Under the pieces are notes generated by a model. It saw only the letters and a program-made list of their open reading frames with translations, was not told the DNA's origin and did no database searches. From assembly GCA_018296165.2 (NCBI GenBank), contig JACKQL020000006.1, forward strand, positions 1,364,001 to 1,428,000: a DNA stretch of 64,000 nt, in the 5' to 3' direction. Position numbers and translations under genes: made by a program. This DNA is from Termitomyces sp. T153. Taxonomy: Eukaryota > Basidiomycota > Agaricomycetes > Agaricales > Lyophyllaceae. The first letter of the stretch is position 1, and each line of letters starts with the position of its first letter. Positions 1 to 11,470 of this stretch are shown here, in pieces.

Positions 1-146
1 AGCAGAGAGCTTCTCCGCCATCAGGGGTGGGGTCCAGCAAGAGGCCGCGGGGGTACAAGCCGATGGTGGGTCTTCTGGGGTTTCATGTTCACTCTCCTAC
101 CCCAGACGCAGCCTTGTGACAGGCATCAAGTTCTCTGGAGCCCCCA

Positions 147-856
147 CTTTTGATCACGGAGGTCTTCCTTCACAAGCGGGTGGAGGTGCTAACAACAGCG
201 CTGACGGCGTGGGAGGGGGAGCTTTGATGGGCAAGGGAGAATTGAGATGTGGCGCAGGCAGAGAAGGAGGTGTTGGAGCGGGCGTGGAACACCTCAGTGC
301 AGGTGGCACCAGAGTGAGTGCTGGAGGTACAGGGCTTACGGGAGCGTCCAACGCAGCGGGGGGTGCAGCCCATGGAGGAGGCAGAGGAGTGGGAAATGGC
401 GCTGGAGGGTGGTCTGCTACAGGTGGAGTTGGAGGTAGCAAGGTGGAGGGAGGATTGGCTGGCCAATGAGGCCGCTTCAGGGCACATGGGGATCCTTTGT
501 AAGTGTTGTTCCCACTTCTCTGCCTGTTACTAAATGGATTGTGTTTGGGGCCAGGTTGGGTGCGGGAGCACTGGGTTCTCTTGGATGGTGCCTCCGTGGT
601 GTTTGCATCAATCCAAGATGGGTTGGCGCAGATGCCTGTGGGTCAGCCTCCGGAGTTGCAGCAGGGGATGGTGAGGGTGGGGAGGTTGCTGGCAGGACAT
701 CGACAGCATAATGCAGTGGCCCCAGGGTTGTGGTGGGAAGTGGCAGTGGATGCGGGGGAGGCTTTGCCAGGGCTGGCGGAGGTCTTGGCAGTGGTGCAGG
801 CCCAGATGGAGGTTGATTTGGGGGTAGGGATGGCAGGGGTTCCAGGGGAGGAGTGA
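147..856 (+). pseudogene. Decayed two-exon gene, uncharacterised, coiled-coil-like
   Basis: One reading frame from 147 continues to about 497 but is interrupted by three TGA codons (225, 243 and 315). It is followed by a plausible GT-AG intron (about 498-552) and a second open exon ending at the TGA at 854-856. The frame is rich in Glu, Leu, Arg and Ala with heptad-like spacing (for example EEWEMALEGGLLQVELEV), so it looks like a coiled-coil or helical protein of a repetitive family. I recall similar hypothetical proteins from ectomycorrhizal agaricomycetes, but that is from memory only. Because codon sense continues past the stops, this is a mutated gene rather than chance open frame. A possible earlier exon lies left of 113, where a ccccag acceptor is visible. 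No function can be given. Confidence 0.5.
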
Positions 857-3800
857 GGGGGCAGCCTGGCCCCCCTTCTTGTCGTCTTTGAGTTTGCTGC
901 CCCATTCTGCCTTGTATTGTATATTTTTTGTACTTTTCAATGCTTCCTCGTCATTCCTAAGTGTATGAAGTAAGACTTTAATTTGTGTGAGGGTGAGGTA
1001 AGTGAAACATGCAGGGGTGCTGGTGGGAGTTGAATCCCTAGTGGATCCAGAGGTGGGGGTTAGGCCCACTAGTGCCATCTGTGTCGGCTAGCCCCGGGGT
1101 TGTCAGGGCAGGGCAGAGTGCCATAGGAAGAGTTCCAAGGCTTGGCGGGGGTGTTGGGAGTCTTCCTGCAGAGTTCTGTGGCGTTTGTTGGCGGCATTGC
1201 TGGGTTTGATTCTTGGAGTCTCAGACCCAGGGTGTAGGGGTTTTCCTCAGTCTGCGGCAGAGATGTGTGTTGTACTAGTTCAAGGGGGTGGACCTCTGGG
1301 TCTTCGACATGTGTTTGGGGTGGTTGGGGCTTTGGTCTTTTGTTGGTGTGGCTGGCAGGAGGGGTGGGGTCTTCCGGCAGTCCAGCCTTTGTGCTGATGT
1401 GGGTGGCAGGGTGGCGGGGGTCCTTTTTGACGATGGTGGGGGTGGTGGGGTGAGGTTTGTCCTTGGGGCGCAGTTGGTCAGAGGAGGGAGTCCCTAGCGG
1501 CATAGCGGCAGAGCCCCCAGGGTAGGGTGGTGTCTGTAAGTTGCAGGGGGCTGTTTTCTGTGCCATCTGTGCTGTGGGATTGGTCAGCATAGAGGCGGTG
1601 GTACTCCCTTAGGGTTGCGATTTCTTGGTTGAGAATGCCCGGAGGTTTTCATTTGGTGGGGTTGTGCAGGGTGAGCTCCAGAGTATTGTATTTGGTGAAG
1701 GGCACTTAGGATCGGGCTTCACTGTGCTCCGGGGTGTTGGTCCAGGTCAAAGTCGTGCTCCGGAGTATTGTGTCTGTGGGTGGGCATGTTCGGGTGGTGC
1801 TTTGGTGTGCTCCAGAGTGTTGATGACTGAGGGGGCGGGGTGCAGGATGATCAGTCCCGACCAGTTCCTTTGGGTCCAGAGCCAAAATTTGAAGGTTCTG
1901 GGTCATTTACGTGACATTGCTTTCCTGACCAAGGGTAAGTCCAGAGACGGACAGAGGGGTCTTATGTATTTCTGACACTCCCTAGAGTTTGGAGGTCTGT
2001 TGGGGTTGTATTGGTGGATGCTTCTTTGGGCAGGGATAGCGTGGGGGTTGGTTGGGGAATGGCTCACCTCAGCAGAGATGCTTCTGGGCTCGTTCCGTGG
2101 GTTGTTCCTTCTGGGGGTCAGTGGTTCTTTCATTGGGGAAGAAGTTGGCAGTCACAGAGTCAATACAAGGGTCACTCGGTGGGGGGTTTGTTGGTTGTGT
2201 TGGCTTTGGGGGTGGTGTGGGCAGAGGAAGGGGTCTGAGGCGCATTTTGTCAGTCCACCATTCCAAGCATGAGTACCAGGGGTCTGGGGTCGATGCGGGG
2301 GTTGGGGTTGGGTCTTAACTTGTTGGTGGGGTTGTGTTGCGAATCAGAGGGAGAGCTCCAAAGTGGGGGGTTTTTGCTGAGCAGCAGAGTTGTTGTGTAG
2401 GAGTGGCAGTGGCTCCTGGAGCTAAGCTTGGATGGGGGGAAATGGTTGTTCATGATTGTTGGAGGGCAGCGGGGAAGTCAGTCATGGGGAAGCATTGGTG
2501 TGGGACTCCCTGGGAGTCACGGCGGGGTTGGGGCAATTCTTCATTCGTGCTCCGGAGTGGCCTGGAGGTTGTTGCGAATGTGGGTGGGTGGCAGTGGGGA
2601 GAGGCACTGCTTGCTTCTTGGGGAAGGCATCAGCAACTTTTAGGGTACTCCGGAGAGATTACTTCACATGGGATTTGTTTCTGGTTACTCCATTGATGTG
2701 GTCCCCGCTCGATAGACATCTTCCAGCATAGGGGCTGGGTTGTATGGAGTGTGGAGCTGGCATCATAGGTCCCCTTGGTTGGATATCAGAGTCAGAGTGG
2801 GGGCCCCGGAGTCATGTTACTAGAATCCGGAGTGGGTCAGAGGGGTGGATTGGAGCAGCTTTGAGTCGGCGCAGGGTTATTGGGTTGTTGGTCCTGGCAG
2901 GGAAGTCCTCCACGGATGTCAGAGCGTATGCTCTTTGGGTCGTCAGGACGTTTGAGTGGGTTGATCAACAGTCTCTGGGATGATGGTGGAGCTTCTCCCT
3001 CCCTTATGTGAACAGGTCAGCGGTTTTAGAGTACTTCAGGAACTACTTTGTATAGGGTCATTTTTCCTATAGTTAGTTCGGGGTAACTCCTATGCTGGGG
3101 GTTACTTTGTGGGAGGTGGCAGAGTCTGGTGGCAGAGTTTACATCTGGGGGTGGTGTGTGGGGAGGGTCAGCATCAAGGGTCTTTAATGTCGGAGGTTCC
3201 GGATTGTACGGGAGAAGGTGTTGAGGTAGTAGGCAGGTGCTGAAGTAGTGGGTGGGGGTCCAGAGTTGTTCTTCATTGAGAGTCAGGGTGCTGTGGTTCT
3301 CCTTGTTAACTTTGGGCTGTGCTTCAAGCAGCGGGGCGGGGGTGCATAGCCATTCCTTTCTTGACCACCTAGAAGCTCGGGGATTTCTTGGTCTTGTTCC
3401 AGGGTTGTTGGGGTCAGGTCAGAGGCATTGGGGCCCATTCATTTGTTGGCGGAGGTGACAGCTGAGTCGACTGGGGGTTCCTAACTGATCCCGGAAGTGG
3501 GATTCTGTAATTGGGGGGTAGCATCAGTCTCGGAATCTTGCGTTATTGTGGATGGGGTTGCTGGGTTGGGTTTGATTCCAGTCAGTGGCGGGACTAGCTT
3601 TGGAGGGTGGACTTTCTCGGGGATGGGTGTGAAAGTCAGATGATCTGGTGGTGGGGTTCTGCTATTGGGGTTGTGGGCAGACTTGATATTGTCAGGAACC
3701 TGCTGGGTCTGTTCCTGATGGCGTCCAGGGCTGCTGTGGGTTGGAGGGTCCAAAGGCGGGGTTTGGGGGAACATGTTCTTGGAGGTCTATTTGTTGTCTT

Positions 3801-4241
3801 GGGTGAGGTTGGCAATTGGTCTTTCATGTGGTGAGCAATTTTCCACAGCGGGGCTTTTGCTATTGTTGTTGGAGGGGTGAGGGTGCAGTGTCAGAGAAGT
3901 TGTCAAGCACTGGGTCAAATTGTTGCCGGGGTTTTGGGTGAAGCTTTGGTGATGTCGGGGTTGGCCTCTGTGGGGGGGTGGAGCTGGCGGAGATGGTGGG
4001 GGAGTGTGGGAGCTGTAAGAGGGTGTCCATGGATAGAGCCATTGTATGGATGTAACTGGGGCGGAAGGGGCATTTTGTGTCAGATCCGCAACTCAATGTG
4101 CCTTGGCAAATTGGGTGGGGTAATATGAATCATAGTGGTTTCCAGGCATGGGCCAGTCATAGACATTGGAGGTGTTTGTCAAATGTGTGTGCAGGGTTAG
4201 TGCAGACATCACAAGTGGGGTAAGGGAGAGTCTTGAGATTA
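857..4241. other. GT-rich, strand-asymmetric stretch without a supported gene
   Basis: The plus strand is strikingly rich in G and T for more than 3 kb, so the minus strand is AC-rich. Every open frame here is low complexity (Pro/Thr/His/Ser-rich on minus, Gly/Val/Trp-rich on plus) and none resembles a domain I know. The minus-strand composition matches that of the 5' part of the LTR at 15889-16793, so this may be decayed non-coding retroelement DNA. Some short motifs such as CTCCGGAG recur (about 1760, 2559 and 2648). Confidence 0.45.
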
Positions 4242-5377
4242 TGTCAGGTTCCACTGACCACGAGGGCTCAGCTACACTGGGCAAGTCCTTACTAGGCAAA
4301 CGTGATTCCCTGCACTGACAACTGGGCACTCGGAGGTGTTCCAAGCACTGGGGACTTGTGAGGATAGCCAGGGGAAATTGATCTGAGCAAGTCCGGGGAG
4401 GTCCGGAGGAGTAGAGGACAAGTTGCGGGGGAGGGGGACGGGCTTGGCGGGGTTCAGGCATAAGTCCATGTGTGAGTATTGCAGGTGCAGAGGAGGCGGA
4501 GGCTATGCGGATGACAGGAGCAGAGCCAGAGTTCTGATGGGGGATCAACAGGGATTGATGGGGTTTGGAGCCGCGTGTATAGCAGGGTCCGGGGTTAGTA
4601 ACAAGTGTTGGAGGTTCGTAATTGTGACTGTGGAGTTCATAAGGACGTTATAGTTGAAAGGACTTGAACACAATAGACAGGATCAAATGGGACAATATGG
4701 AGTCAAACAAAACAAGACAAAGACAAGATGAGAACAAGAATAGATTCAGGTGGAGACACAGAATGATAACAGAAAGATAACGGAACAGAGACGAGATAAG
4801 ACCGGGAGACTGAGAATAAGGGAAATGAGACATGGAACACAAAACACAAGAAGAAACACTCAGAAACACATCAGGTAAGGTAGGTAGTTAATCTAAAGAC
4901 TAGAGTACAAGGAGCTACTCTATGTCTTATATACTGACTACTGAAGAGCTCTGGGAATGTCGGCTGTGGTGGCGGAGCTTGGCAGAGCTTGATGGAGTCG
5001 ATGGGTGTCAGTTACGACCAGAGGGCAGGCCACATTGATATGTTGATGGGATCAATTGCAATGCGGTCCATTCCAAGGCTGTCGTGATACCCCAGGGTAA
5101 GTTGGGGGAGCCAGGGTGTCAAGTTGATGACGTGTAATGGGGTCAGGCATGGCAGGGGAGTGGTCCCAGGGGCTCAGGAAGTCCAGGGGAAGTGCTGGCA
5201 GCTGCGGGGAAGATGTTGGAGTTGGCCAGGGAGCTGTCAGAGTTAGCCAAGAATGTGTCAGAGTTAGCCAGAGTTGGTGCAGAGTGCTGGGGAAGTTCAA
5301 CAAAGTGTCAGAGGGGGTTTCAGGGGAGCAGGGGTTTGTCAGGCGGTGTACAGGGCTCCAGGGAACAGGTCATGACA
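4242..5377 (-). repeat. LTR of a gypsy-like element, family A, minus orientation
   Basis: Read on the minus strand the segment begins TGTCATGACC and ends GGAACCTGACA, the TG...CA ends expected of an LTR. It contains a TATA-type box (TATATAAG on minus, plus 4926-4933), followed downstream by a C/T-rich tract (about 4640-4880, plus strand GA-rich), as in the promoter and R regions of an LTR. It aligns end to end, with divergence, to the plus-oriented LTR at 15889-16793; the best shared block is CCTAGTAAGGACTTG. Immediately upstream in its own orientation (plus 5378-5390) lies a purine tract, aagagagagggag, that fits a polypurine tract, so this looks like a 3' LTR whose body lies to the right. 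No target duplication is visible. Confidence 0.7.
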
Positions 5378-5571
5378 CTCCCTCTCTCTTGAAGAGTACT
5401 TTTCTAATACTCTTTCTCCAAGACTAGTAAAAATGGATGGTTGCTAGGCAGACTACTTGTCACTTGGACTTCATCCTCATCTACTGCCTCTCCCATGGTG
5501 GGCTGCTTGGGTCCACTAGGGAGTCAGGGTTGTTTGTTGTGCCATTTTTCCACAGTGCAGAAGTATTGCAC

Positions 5572-5766
5572 CTAATTATCTGCATCCTCCAGCTTCAACT
5601 TATGGGCTGGAGTTGCTACTCTGTCAATGACCACCTGGTCATTCTGGAAATCCAAGAGGACATTGTGTGCCCTCATAAATGGTGTTCCTACAATCATATC
5701 ATAGCAATCAAAGTTCACAATATCTATATAGACATTATAAAACTTGCCAGGGACCTTCATGGTCAT
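5572..5766 (-). pseudogene. Retroelement aspartic protease fragment (gag-pro), minus strand
   Basis: The minus-strand translation contains NFDCYDMIVGTPFMRAHNVL, the typical C-terminal strand of the retropepsin domain of fungal gypsy gag-pro proteins (Y/DMIxGTPF motif). The catalytic DSG part is missing because the frame is cut at 5767 by the LTR of another gypsy element. To the right-hand (C-terminal) side the frame meets a stop at 5572. Orientation and position suit membership of the same minus-strand element as the LTR at 4242-5377, but RT, RNase H and integrase are absent, so a large deletion must separate them if so. Confidence 0.6.
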
Positions 5767-6203
5767 TGTCAGGAAATGTCCCACTTGTTTCCCCTTCTCC
5801 TTCTCCAGTTCTTGTCAAATTTCCCCCACTATAGTTTTCCTTCATTCTCCTTCCTTTTCCCTATCTATTGGTCCTAGTTTGAGCCCTCAGGTTGCACTGG
5901 TTCTTTATCAATAATTCAGACAAGTGTTGCCCTTGTTATGTACATGCTTGGGTCATGTGACTGGCTGACCAGTTGATTGGTCATGTGATCTGTCAACCTC
6001 TCAATGCATGTGACTTGGTCATGTGACTTCCAGTAAATTTTCCAAACACTGGCATTGGAAATCCTCAGACTTGTTCTCTTTGAATCTCCCTCTGCCAGAT
6101 GAGTAGCTAGAACTCTAGAACTTCTTGTAGATACTGAATATACTTTGGATCTCCCTCTGCCAGTTGTGTGATTGAGCCACAGCCTCCAGAGGTTACTCTT
6201 ACA
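5767..6203 (+). repeat. 5' LTR of the gypsy element
   Basis: It starts TGTCAGGAAATG and ends CTTACA; similarity to the 3' LTR stops at both points apart from a chance shared GC. It contains repeated TCATGTGA-type motifs (about 5954-6032) and two copies of a GGATCTCCCTCTGCCAG-like motif. No canonical tRNA primer site sits directly after the end. Confidence 0.85.
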
Positions 6204-6482
6204 GCAGAACAAGTCTCTAAATTTGGTCTGGAAGCCCCCTTTTTGATTACCTGAGCTTCTACTTGGTTTCTCAAAAGGTCCATTCCCCACCAGTGTCTTA
6301 GTGCTTCCTGTGCTCCTCTTATGACCCAGCCAACCCCTCTAGCACCTCCCCCTGATGCTTCAAGCCCCCAAGACAATGCCTAGAGTTGTTTGCTGTTTCT
6401 GGAGATATAGGTTCAACTTACCCAAGCCTCCCTTACTTCCTATATAGCTGAACTCACTAGACTCCATCAAACTACTGAAGCA

Positions 6483-7548
6483 GTGCCCCTTTCTCTCCAA
6501 GCCCTTCTGGAATGTCTCTCCTTTGCTCCTACCACACCTTCCATGCCCCCAGCAGATGCAGAACAGTTTGTGTCTGCACCTAGCTCAGGCTTTTTAGCTC
6601 CAGCTGCTGCAGAATGGTTTGCATCTGCATCTGGCTTAAGCCTTTCAGCTCCCCATTCCAAACTCCCTCATTCTCCACTTCCTGATGTCTATAACAGGAA
6701 TTGTAAGGCTGGAGAATAATTCCTCCAGTTCTGTATAATCTATATCCAGCTGAGCAGCAAAGCCTTCACCTCAAATGCCTTGAAAATTGCCTGTATTCTC
6801 TCCTACATGAAGGCTGGCTGAGCCTCAACCTATGTGCTGCATATCTTTTGATGCCCAGGAGGAGTTGAGAGTTTCTCAGGCTGGATGGAGTTTGAGAAGG
6901 AGTTTTGAGTGGAGTTCTTCCCCCTTAACCCCACTAAAACTGCAGCTCTTTCCCTTTGAGACTGAACCCAGTATGGTCAAGGGAAGCAGTCACTGGATGA
7001 GTACATTGACTCTTTTTGTGCCTTAGTCAAACAGGTAGGATATCTGGACAGTCTGCAACTTTGCCTAATCTTCCATGATAGACTCCATCCCTCTCTTATG
7101 GATTGCATCAACAGTATAGCAGAGGGGTGCCCAGATGATGAGCAAGTCAATACCTTTCTTTTGTAGTGAGTTTACTCCCTGAACTCCCCCTTCTCTGCTA
7201 GCTCTAGCAGCCCCACAAGCAGGTGCAACTTTTCCCCTTCTATCCCATGTTGCTCCCTTGCACTCCCTGCTCCAAGGAGTCCCAATGGATGTTGATGCCT
7301 CTATACAGCAGTCCCCTACTCCCCTGCTGTGTCAATGCTGTGGAAAGGCTGGTCACTTTGCCTGCTACTGTCCTCAAGGACTAAAGGTCTGCTACCTGTT
7401 GGTATCCAAGCAAGAAGAGCTGCTCATCCATCTCTTTGCAACCCAGAACACAATGGGAACCCCCTCTCCAAATGCACTTATAGCCATCCAGTCTAATGAA
7501 GTGGCCAATGTGTTGGAGGAGATTCCTACAGAGTCTGAGGATTTTTAA
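6483..7548 (+). pseudogene. Degenerate gag with CCHC zinc knuckle
   Basis: Gag pieces are spread over more than one frame. The clearest is 7258-7548, which contains PMDVDAS followed by the nucleic-acid-binding knuckle CQCCGKAGHFACYC (C-x2-C-x4-H-x4-C), as in agaricomycete gypsy gag proteins. An upstream open piece (6483-6719) is Ser/Ala/Pro-rich, and several stops and frameshifts lie between them. Gag forms the virus-like particle; this copy cannot make a full product. Confidence 0.7.
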
Positions 7549-7559
7549 AAGGTCAACAG

Positions 7560-8135
7560 ATGATATGTACACCCCCATTGCCTAGTGCTAATTATTTCAC
7601 CCCCCTGTCTGTAGAATCAAATATATCTGTTGCCATTGTTGATACTACACCCAAAACAATAAGCCCCTTCTCAGACATACAAACTCCCCCTCCAGCTAAA
7701 GTCTCTGCTGGAAACACACCTCCTAGCCCATGCCTCCAGATTCCTGCATGGGAATGCCATCTCTTCCATTGCTATGTTGTTGCTTCCACCTCTTCTGCCA
7801 ACTTTCTAAAGCTACAGATAGAAATTGAGACAACAGACACCCAGCAGATCCAAAGTGTGGTGGCCCTCCTTGACAGTGGCACAACAAGCCTCTTTCTCAA
7901 CACTGACTATATGCAACAACACTGCCTCACCACTTGCCCCCTTTTCTGTCCTATCCCCATGTATAATGTTGATGGCATTCTCAATGAAGCTGGCTCTATT
8001 TGCTTTGTGGTGGACCTAGTTCTCTGCTACCAAGTCCACTCAGAGCAAGCTGCTTTTGCTGTCACAAGTTTGGGAAGGCAAGATATAATCTTGGAATTCA
8101 CTTGGCTATGTAAACACAACCCAGAGATCAACTGA
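7560..8135 (+). pseudogene. Gypsy aspartic protease region
   Basis: The frame contains the retropepsin active-site triad in VALLDSGTTSLFLN and, about 70 residues later, the hydrophobic segment LGRQDIILEFTWL that matches the flap-distal G-x-DIILG-x-PWL region of the family with one Gly changed. The frame ends in TGA at 8133-8135, immediately before the sequence that joins protease to RT. It would process Gag-Pol if translated. Confidence 0.75.
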
Positions 8136-8147
8136 ACTAAGGGTGAG

Positions 8148-9942
8148 GTGAAGATGAGTTGTTGCCCCCATTGCTGCATTACCTGTACAGAAGAAGCTTG
8201 TAAGGAGCAGAGAGCCAAGGTTTGTGAGTGTGCTGCTGTGTGTGCCTGTCACACTAGACATCTCCCTTATGCTGATCTCAACCTCCTGAGTCCCCCCCCT
8301 CTGGCATTCCCTCATAGAGAGGCCCTCTACAAGGATGTCCAAGATGTTGGGTGTGAATCTCCAGAGGAAGAGGGCAGTGAAGGAGAATGGACCTGTACTC
8401 CAGATGCAGAGTCCCCAGATGAAACCATAGAGGTGGGTGATCAGATATATGCTACAACCTTCTGCCCCCCCCTACTGTGGCAGAGATTCAAGCCAGTCAG
8501 ACTACTTCCCAATCATCTCCATGACCTTGAGGATGTACTCATCAAGGCCTTCTTTGATTCACTTCCAGAGTGCAAGCAGTGAAATCATGCAATTGAGCTG
8601 ATACCCAATGCAGAGCCCTCCAGCTGCAAGGTCCACCTGCTTATGCCCCATGAGCAGGATGAGCTGGATGCTTTTTTGCAAAAGAATCTTAGCTCAGGAT
8701 GGATACAACTCTCCAAGTCTCCAATGGTCTCTCCAGTCTTTTTTATTAAGAAGGATGGGTCTCTTTGTCTGGTTCAGGATTATTGTGTCTTAAATGCAAT
8801 GACAGTGAAGAATTGCTATCCTTTGCCACTCATCTCAGAACTTGTCAACAACCTTCATGGTGCATGCTATTTCACAAAGTTGGATATCTGTTGAGGCTAC
8901 AACAATGTATGCATCAAAGAAGGGGATGAGTGAAAGGCAGCATTCCAAACCAATTGTGCACTCTTTGAACCTCTGGTGATGTTCTTTGGTCTCACTAATA
9001 ACCTAGCCACCTTCCAGACTATGATGAATGACATTTTCTATGATCTGATTGCAGAGGGTGTTGTCTGTGTATATCTTGACAATATCCTCATCTACACTAA
9101 AACTCTGGAGGAGCATTGCCAGGTCATGTGCATTGTCTTGGAATACCTCTGCCAACACCAGCTCTATTTAAAGCCTGAGATATGTGAATTTGAGCAGACT
9201 AAAGTGGAGTACCTGAGTTTGATCATTTTGCATGGAATGGTGGAGATGGACTATATTAAAGTGGCAGGTATAGCAGAGTGGCCTGAGCCAAGGAACAAGA
9301 AGGAAGTGCAGGCCTTTCTTGAGTTTGTCAATTTCTATTGGAGGTTTATACAGGATTTCTCCCACCATGCATGTCCCCTCTCTGACCTCACAGTTAGTAA
9401 TACAGCATAGTGGTGGGAGCCCCCACAGCAAGCTGCCTTTGATGCCCTCAAACAAGCTGTGACCTCAAAGCCTGTCCTCCTATTCCTTGACAATGACTCT
9501 CCATTCTGTGTGGAAGCAGATAGCTCAGACCTTGCTACAGGAGCAGTTCTCTCCCAGCAGTCAAAGAAGGATGGCAAATAGCATCCAGTAGCCTTCTACT
9601 CCAAAAGCCTTAATGCAGTGAAACAGAACTATGAAATCCATGACAAGGAGATGCTGGCAATTATTTAGTCCTTTGAAGAATGAGGGCATTTCCTTGAAGG
9701 CACACAGCATAGGTTTGAAGTCTAAACAGACTACAAGAACCTGGAGTACTTCCATTCTACTAAGAAACTCAATTGACATCAGGCTCAGTGGTCTCTGTAT
9801 TTGGCTAACTTTGACTTCTCACTGCATCACAAACCTGGATGGAGCATGGGCAAACCAGATGCATTGTCTAGGTGGGCTAACCATGGCACAGGAGCAGGAG
9901 ATAACAACAACATTGTCCTTTCTTGAGCTCTTTGCCATCTGA
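8148..9942 (+). pseudogene. Gypsy reverse transcriptase and RNase H, multiply stopped
   Basis: RT motifs are easy to follow: IKKDGSLCLVQDYCVLNAM (fingers), YFTKLDIC (first catalytic Asp), MFFGLTNNLATFQTMMNDI, and VCVYLDNILIYTKTLEEH, in which the second Asp of the catalytic YLDD is Asn (GAT to AAT). The RNase H connection follows with VEADSSDLATGAVLSQQS and YEIHDKEMLAI. Stops at 8580, 8893, 8929, 9408, 9579 and later mostly replace Trp codons (TGG to TGA or TAG). The domain order is standard, but the missing catalytic Asp and the stops make it non-functional. Confidence 0.85.
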
Positions 9943-9959
9943 GTGCTAGAAGGGATTGT

Positions 9960-11150
9960 GGTTCAAGAGAATGAGGCAAACATCATGAGAGACATCTGAA
10001 AAGGGAATCAGGAGGGTGCATAAAAGGATGCCATCACCCAGGCTGCACAGGCTCTCAGAGGATGCATCTACATGCCTAACATTTCAGAAGTTTGCTGGCA
10101 CATTGTAGAACAACATTACAACTTTCAGATGGCCAAATATCCTAGAAGGTGAAAGACACTGGAACTGATATCTCAGAAATATTGGTGGCTACAGATCTCC
10201 CAATATGTAGGCACCTACACTAGCACCTGTGACCTCTGTCTCCACACCAAGCCTTGCCACCAAGCACCCATGGGCCAGCTCCACCTACTCCCTATTCCAG
10301 CCGCTTGCTGGAGTATCACATTAGTGGATTTTATTATGGAATTTTCAGATGCTCATGGGTACAATGCTGTGATGGTAGTGGTGGACCTCTATGGCAAACA
10401 GGCTCACTTCATACCTACCCACACCACATGCTCTGCCTTGAGAGTGGCCAGCCTATATCAGAAGAATGTCTGGAAACTCCATGGTCTTTCAGATGAGGAT
10501 GCCTCTGACCAGGACCCCCAGTTTGTGGCAGAATTCACTCAGAAACTGTATTGCCTGCTAGAAGCAAAGCTCCATACCACCACAGCCTATCACTCTCAGT
10601 CAGATAGGCAGACAGAATGTGTCAACCAGGAACTGAAACAGTATCTCCACCGGTTTTGTAATGAGAGGCAGGATGACTGAGATGAGCTGCTGCCTGATGT
10701 GGAATTCCAATACAATAACCATGTCCACTCTTCCACACAGATGAATCCATTCTTTCTGTACACTGGCAGGCACCCATGCATGGAATTTGAACCTTAGGCA
10801 CTTTCCTTTGAGAATGACTCTGTCAATGAGTTTGTGTATAGGATGAGGAGGGCACAGGAGGAGGCAAAAGCTGCCTTGATGAAGGCAAAGGAGGACATGG
10901 CACAGTACTATAATTGCAGATGGACACCTGCCCCAGTTTACAAGCCTGGGGACCATGTGTACTTGGATAGCTCAGACATTAAGACAACAAGGTCATTCTA
11001 GAAGCTGTGACATTGTCATTTTGGCCCCTTCATGGTGGAGAAGAAGGTGGGGCCTTTGGCATACTGACTTAGACTCCCAACAGGCCTATGTCAACTGCAC
11101 CCAGTCTTCAATGTAGTCAAGTTATTTCCAGCTCCAGAGGATCCAGTTCC
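9960..11150 (+). pseudogene. Gypsy integrase core
   Basis: The zinc-binding CDLCLHTKP (about 10230), the core strand with the first catalytic Asp (LVDFIMEFSDAHGYNAVMVV), a second Asp in SDQDPQFVAEF, and a Glu in VNQELKQYL preserve the DDE spacing. The C-terminal GPFMVEKKVGPLAY/LHPVFNVVKL block follows. The first clear open part is 10270-10680, closed by a TGA replacing a Trp codon; further stops follow. Integrase inserts the cDNA into the host genome. Confidence 0.8.
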
Positions 11151-11184
11151 AAGCCATCACCCTAAGCCACCCCCACCACCAGTC

Positions 11185-11400
11185 CTGGTCAATAATGAGG
11201 AGAAGTATGAGGTGGAGGAAATCTTGAATAGCAGAATATTTAAGGGAAGTTGCAGTTCAAGGTGAAATGGAAGGGATATGGCATTGAGGACATTTCTTGG
11301 AAACCATAGGCTAACATTCATGCATTAGGCCTGATCTGAGACTTCTTCCATAGGCATCCCAATGCTCCAAAAGCTATTTGAGGCATCTATCCTATTTCAA
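11185..11400 (+). pseudogene. Chromodomain at the integrase C-terminus
   Basis: EEKYEVEEILNSR is followed, after a frameshift near 11240, by FKVKWKGYGIEDISW, which is the chromodomain core (V-x-KI-D-x-R ... Y-x-VKWKGY ... NTWEP). This places the element in the chromoviruses, whose chromodomains direct integration toward marked chromatin. The frameshift and stops make this copy defective. Confidence 0.8.
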
Positions 11401-11470
11401 CAGCTGACCAGGCAATTTGTGACTTCTTCTACCCAGTGCATCAAGATGCCACACACTAGAGGGGGGGTGA

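Noticed and set aside
477..1590. Long minus-strand open frames rich in Pro, Thr and His (477-905, 608-1078, 1069-1590)
   Set aside because: They arise from the AC-rich minus strand. The composition is low complexity and they overlap a better-supported plus-strand decayed gene.
1755..2655. Recurring CTCCGGAG palindromes as possible regulatory sites
   Set aside because: Only a few exact copies are spread irregularly in biased-composition DNA; chance or an old repeat explains them.
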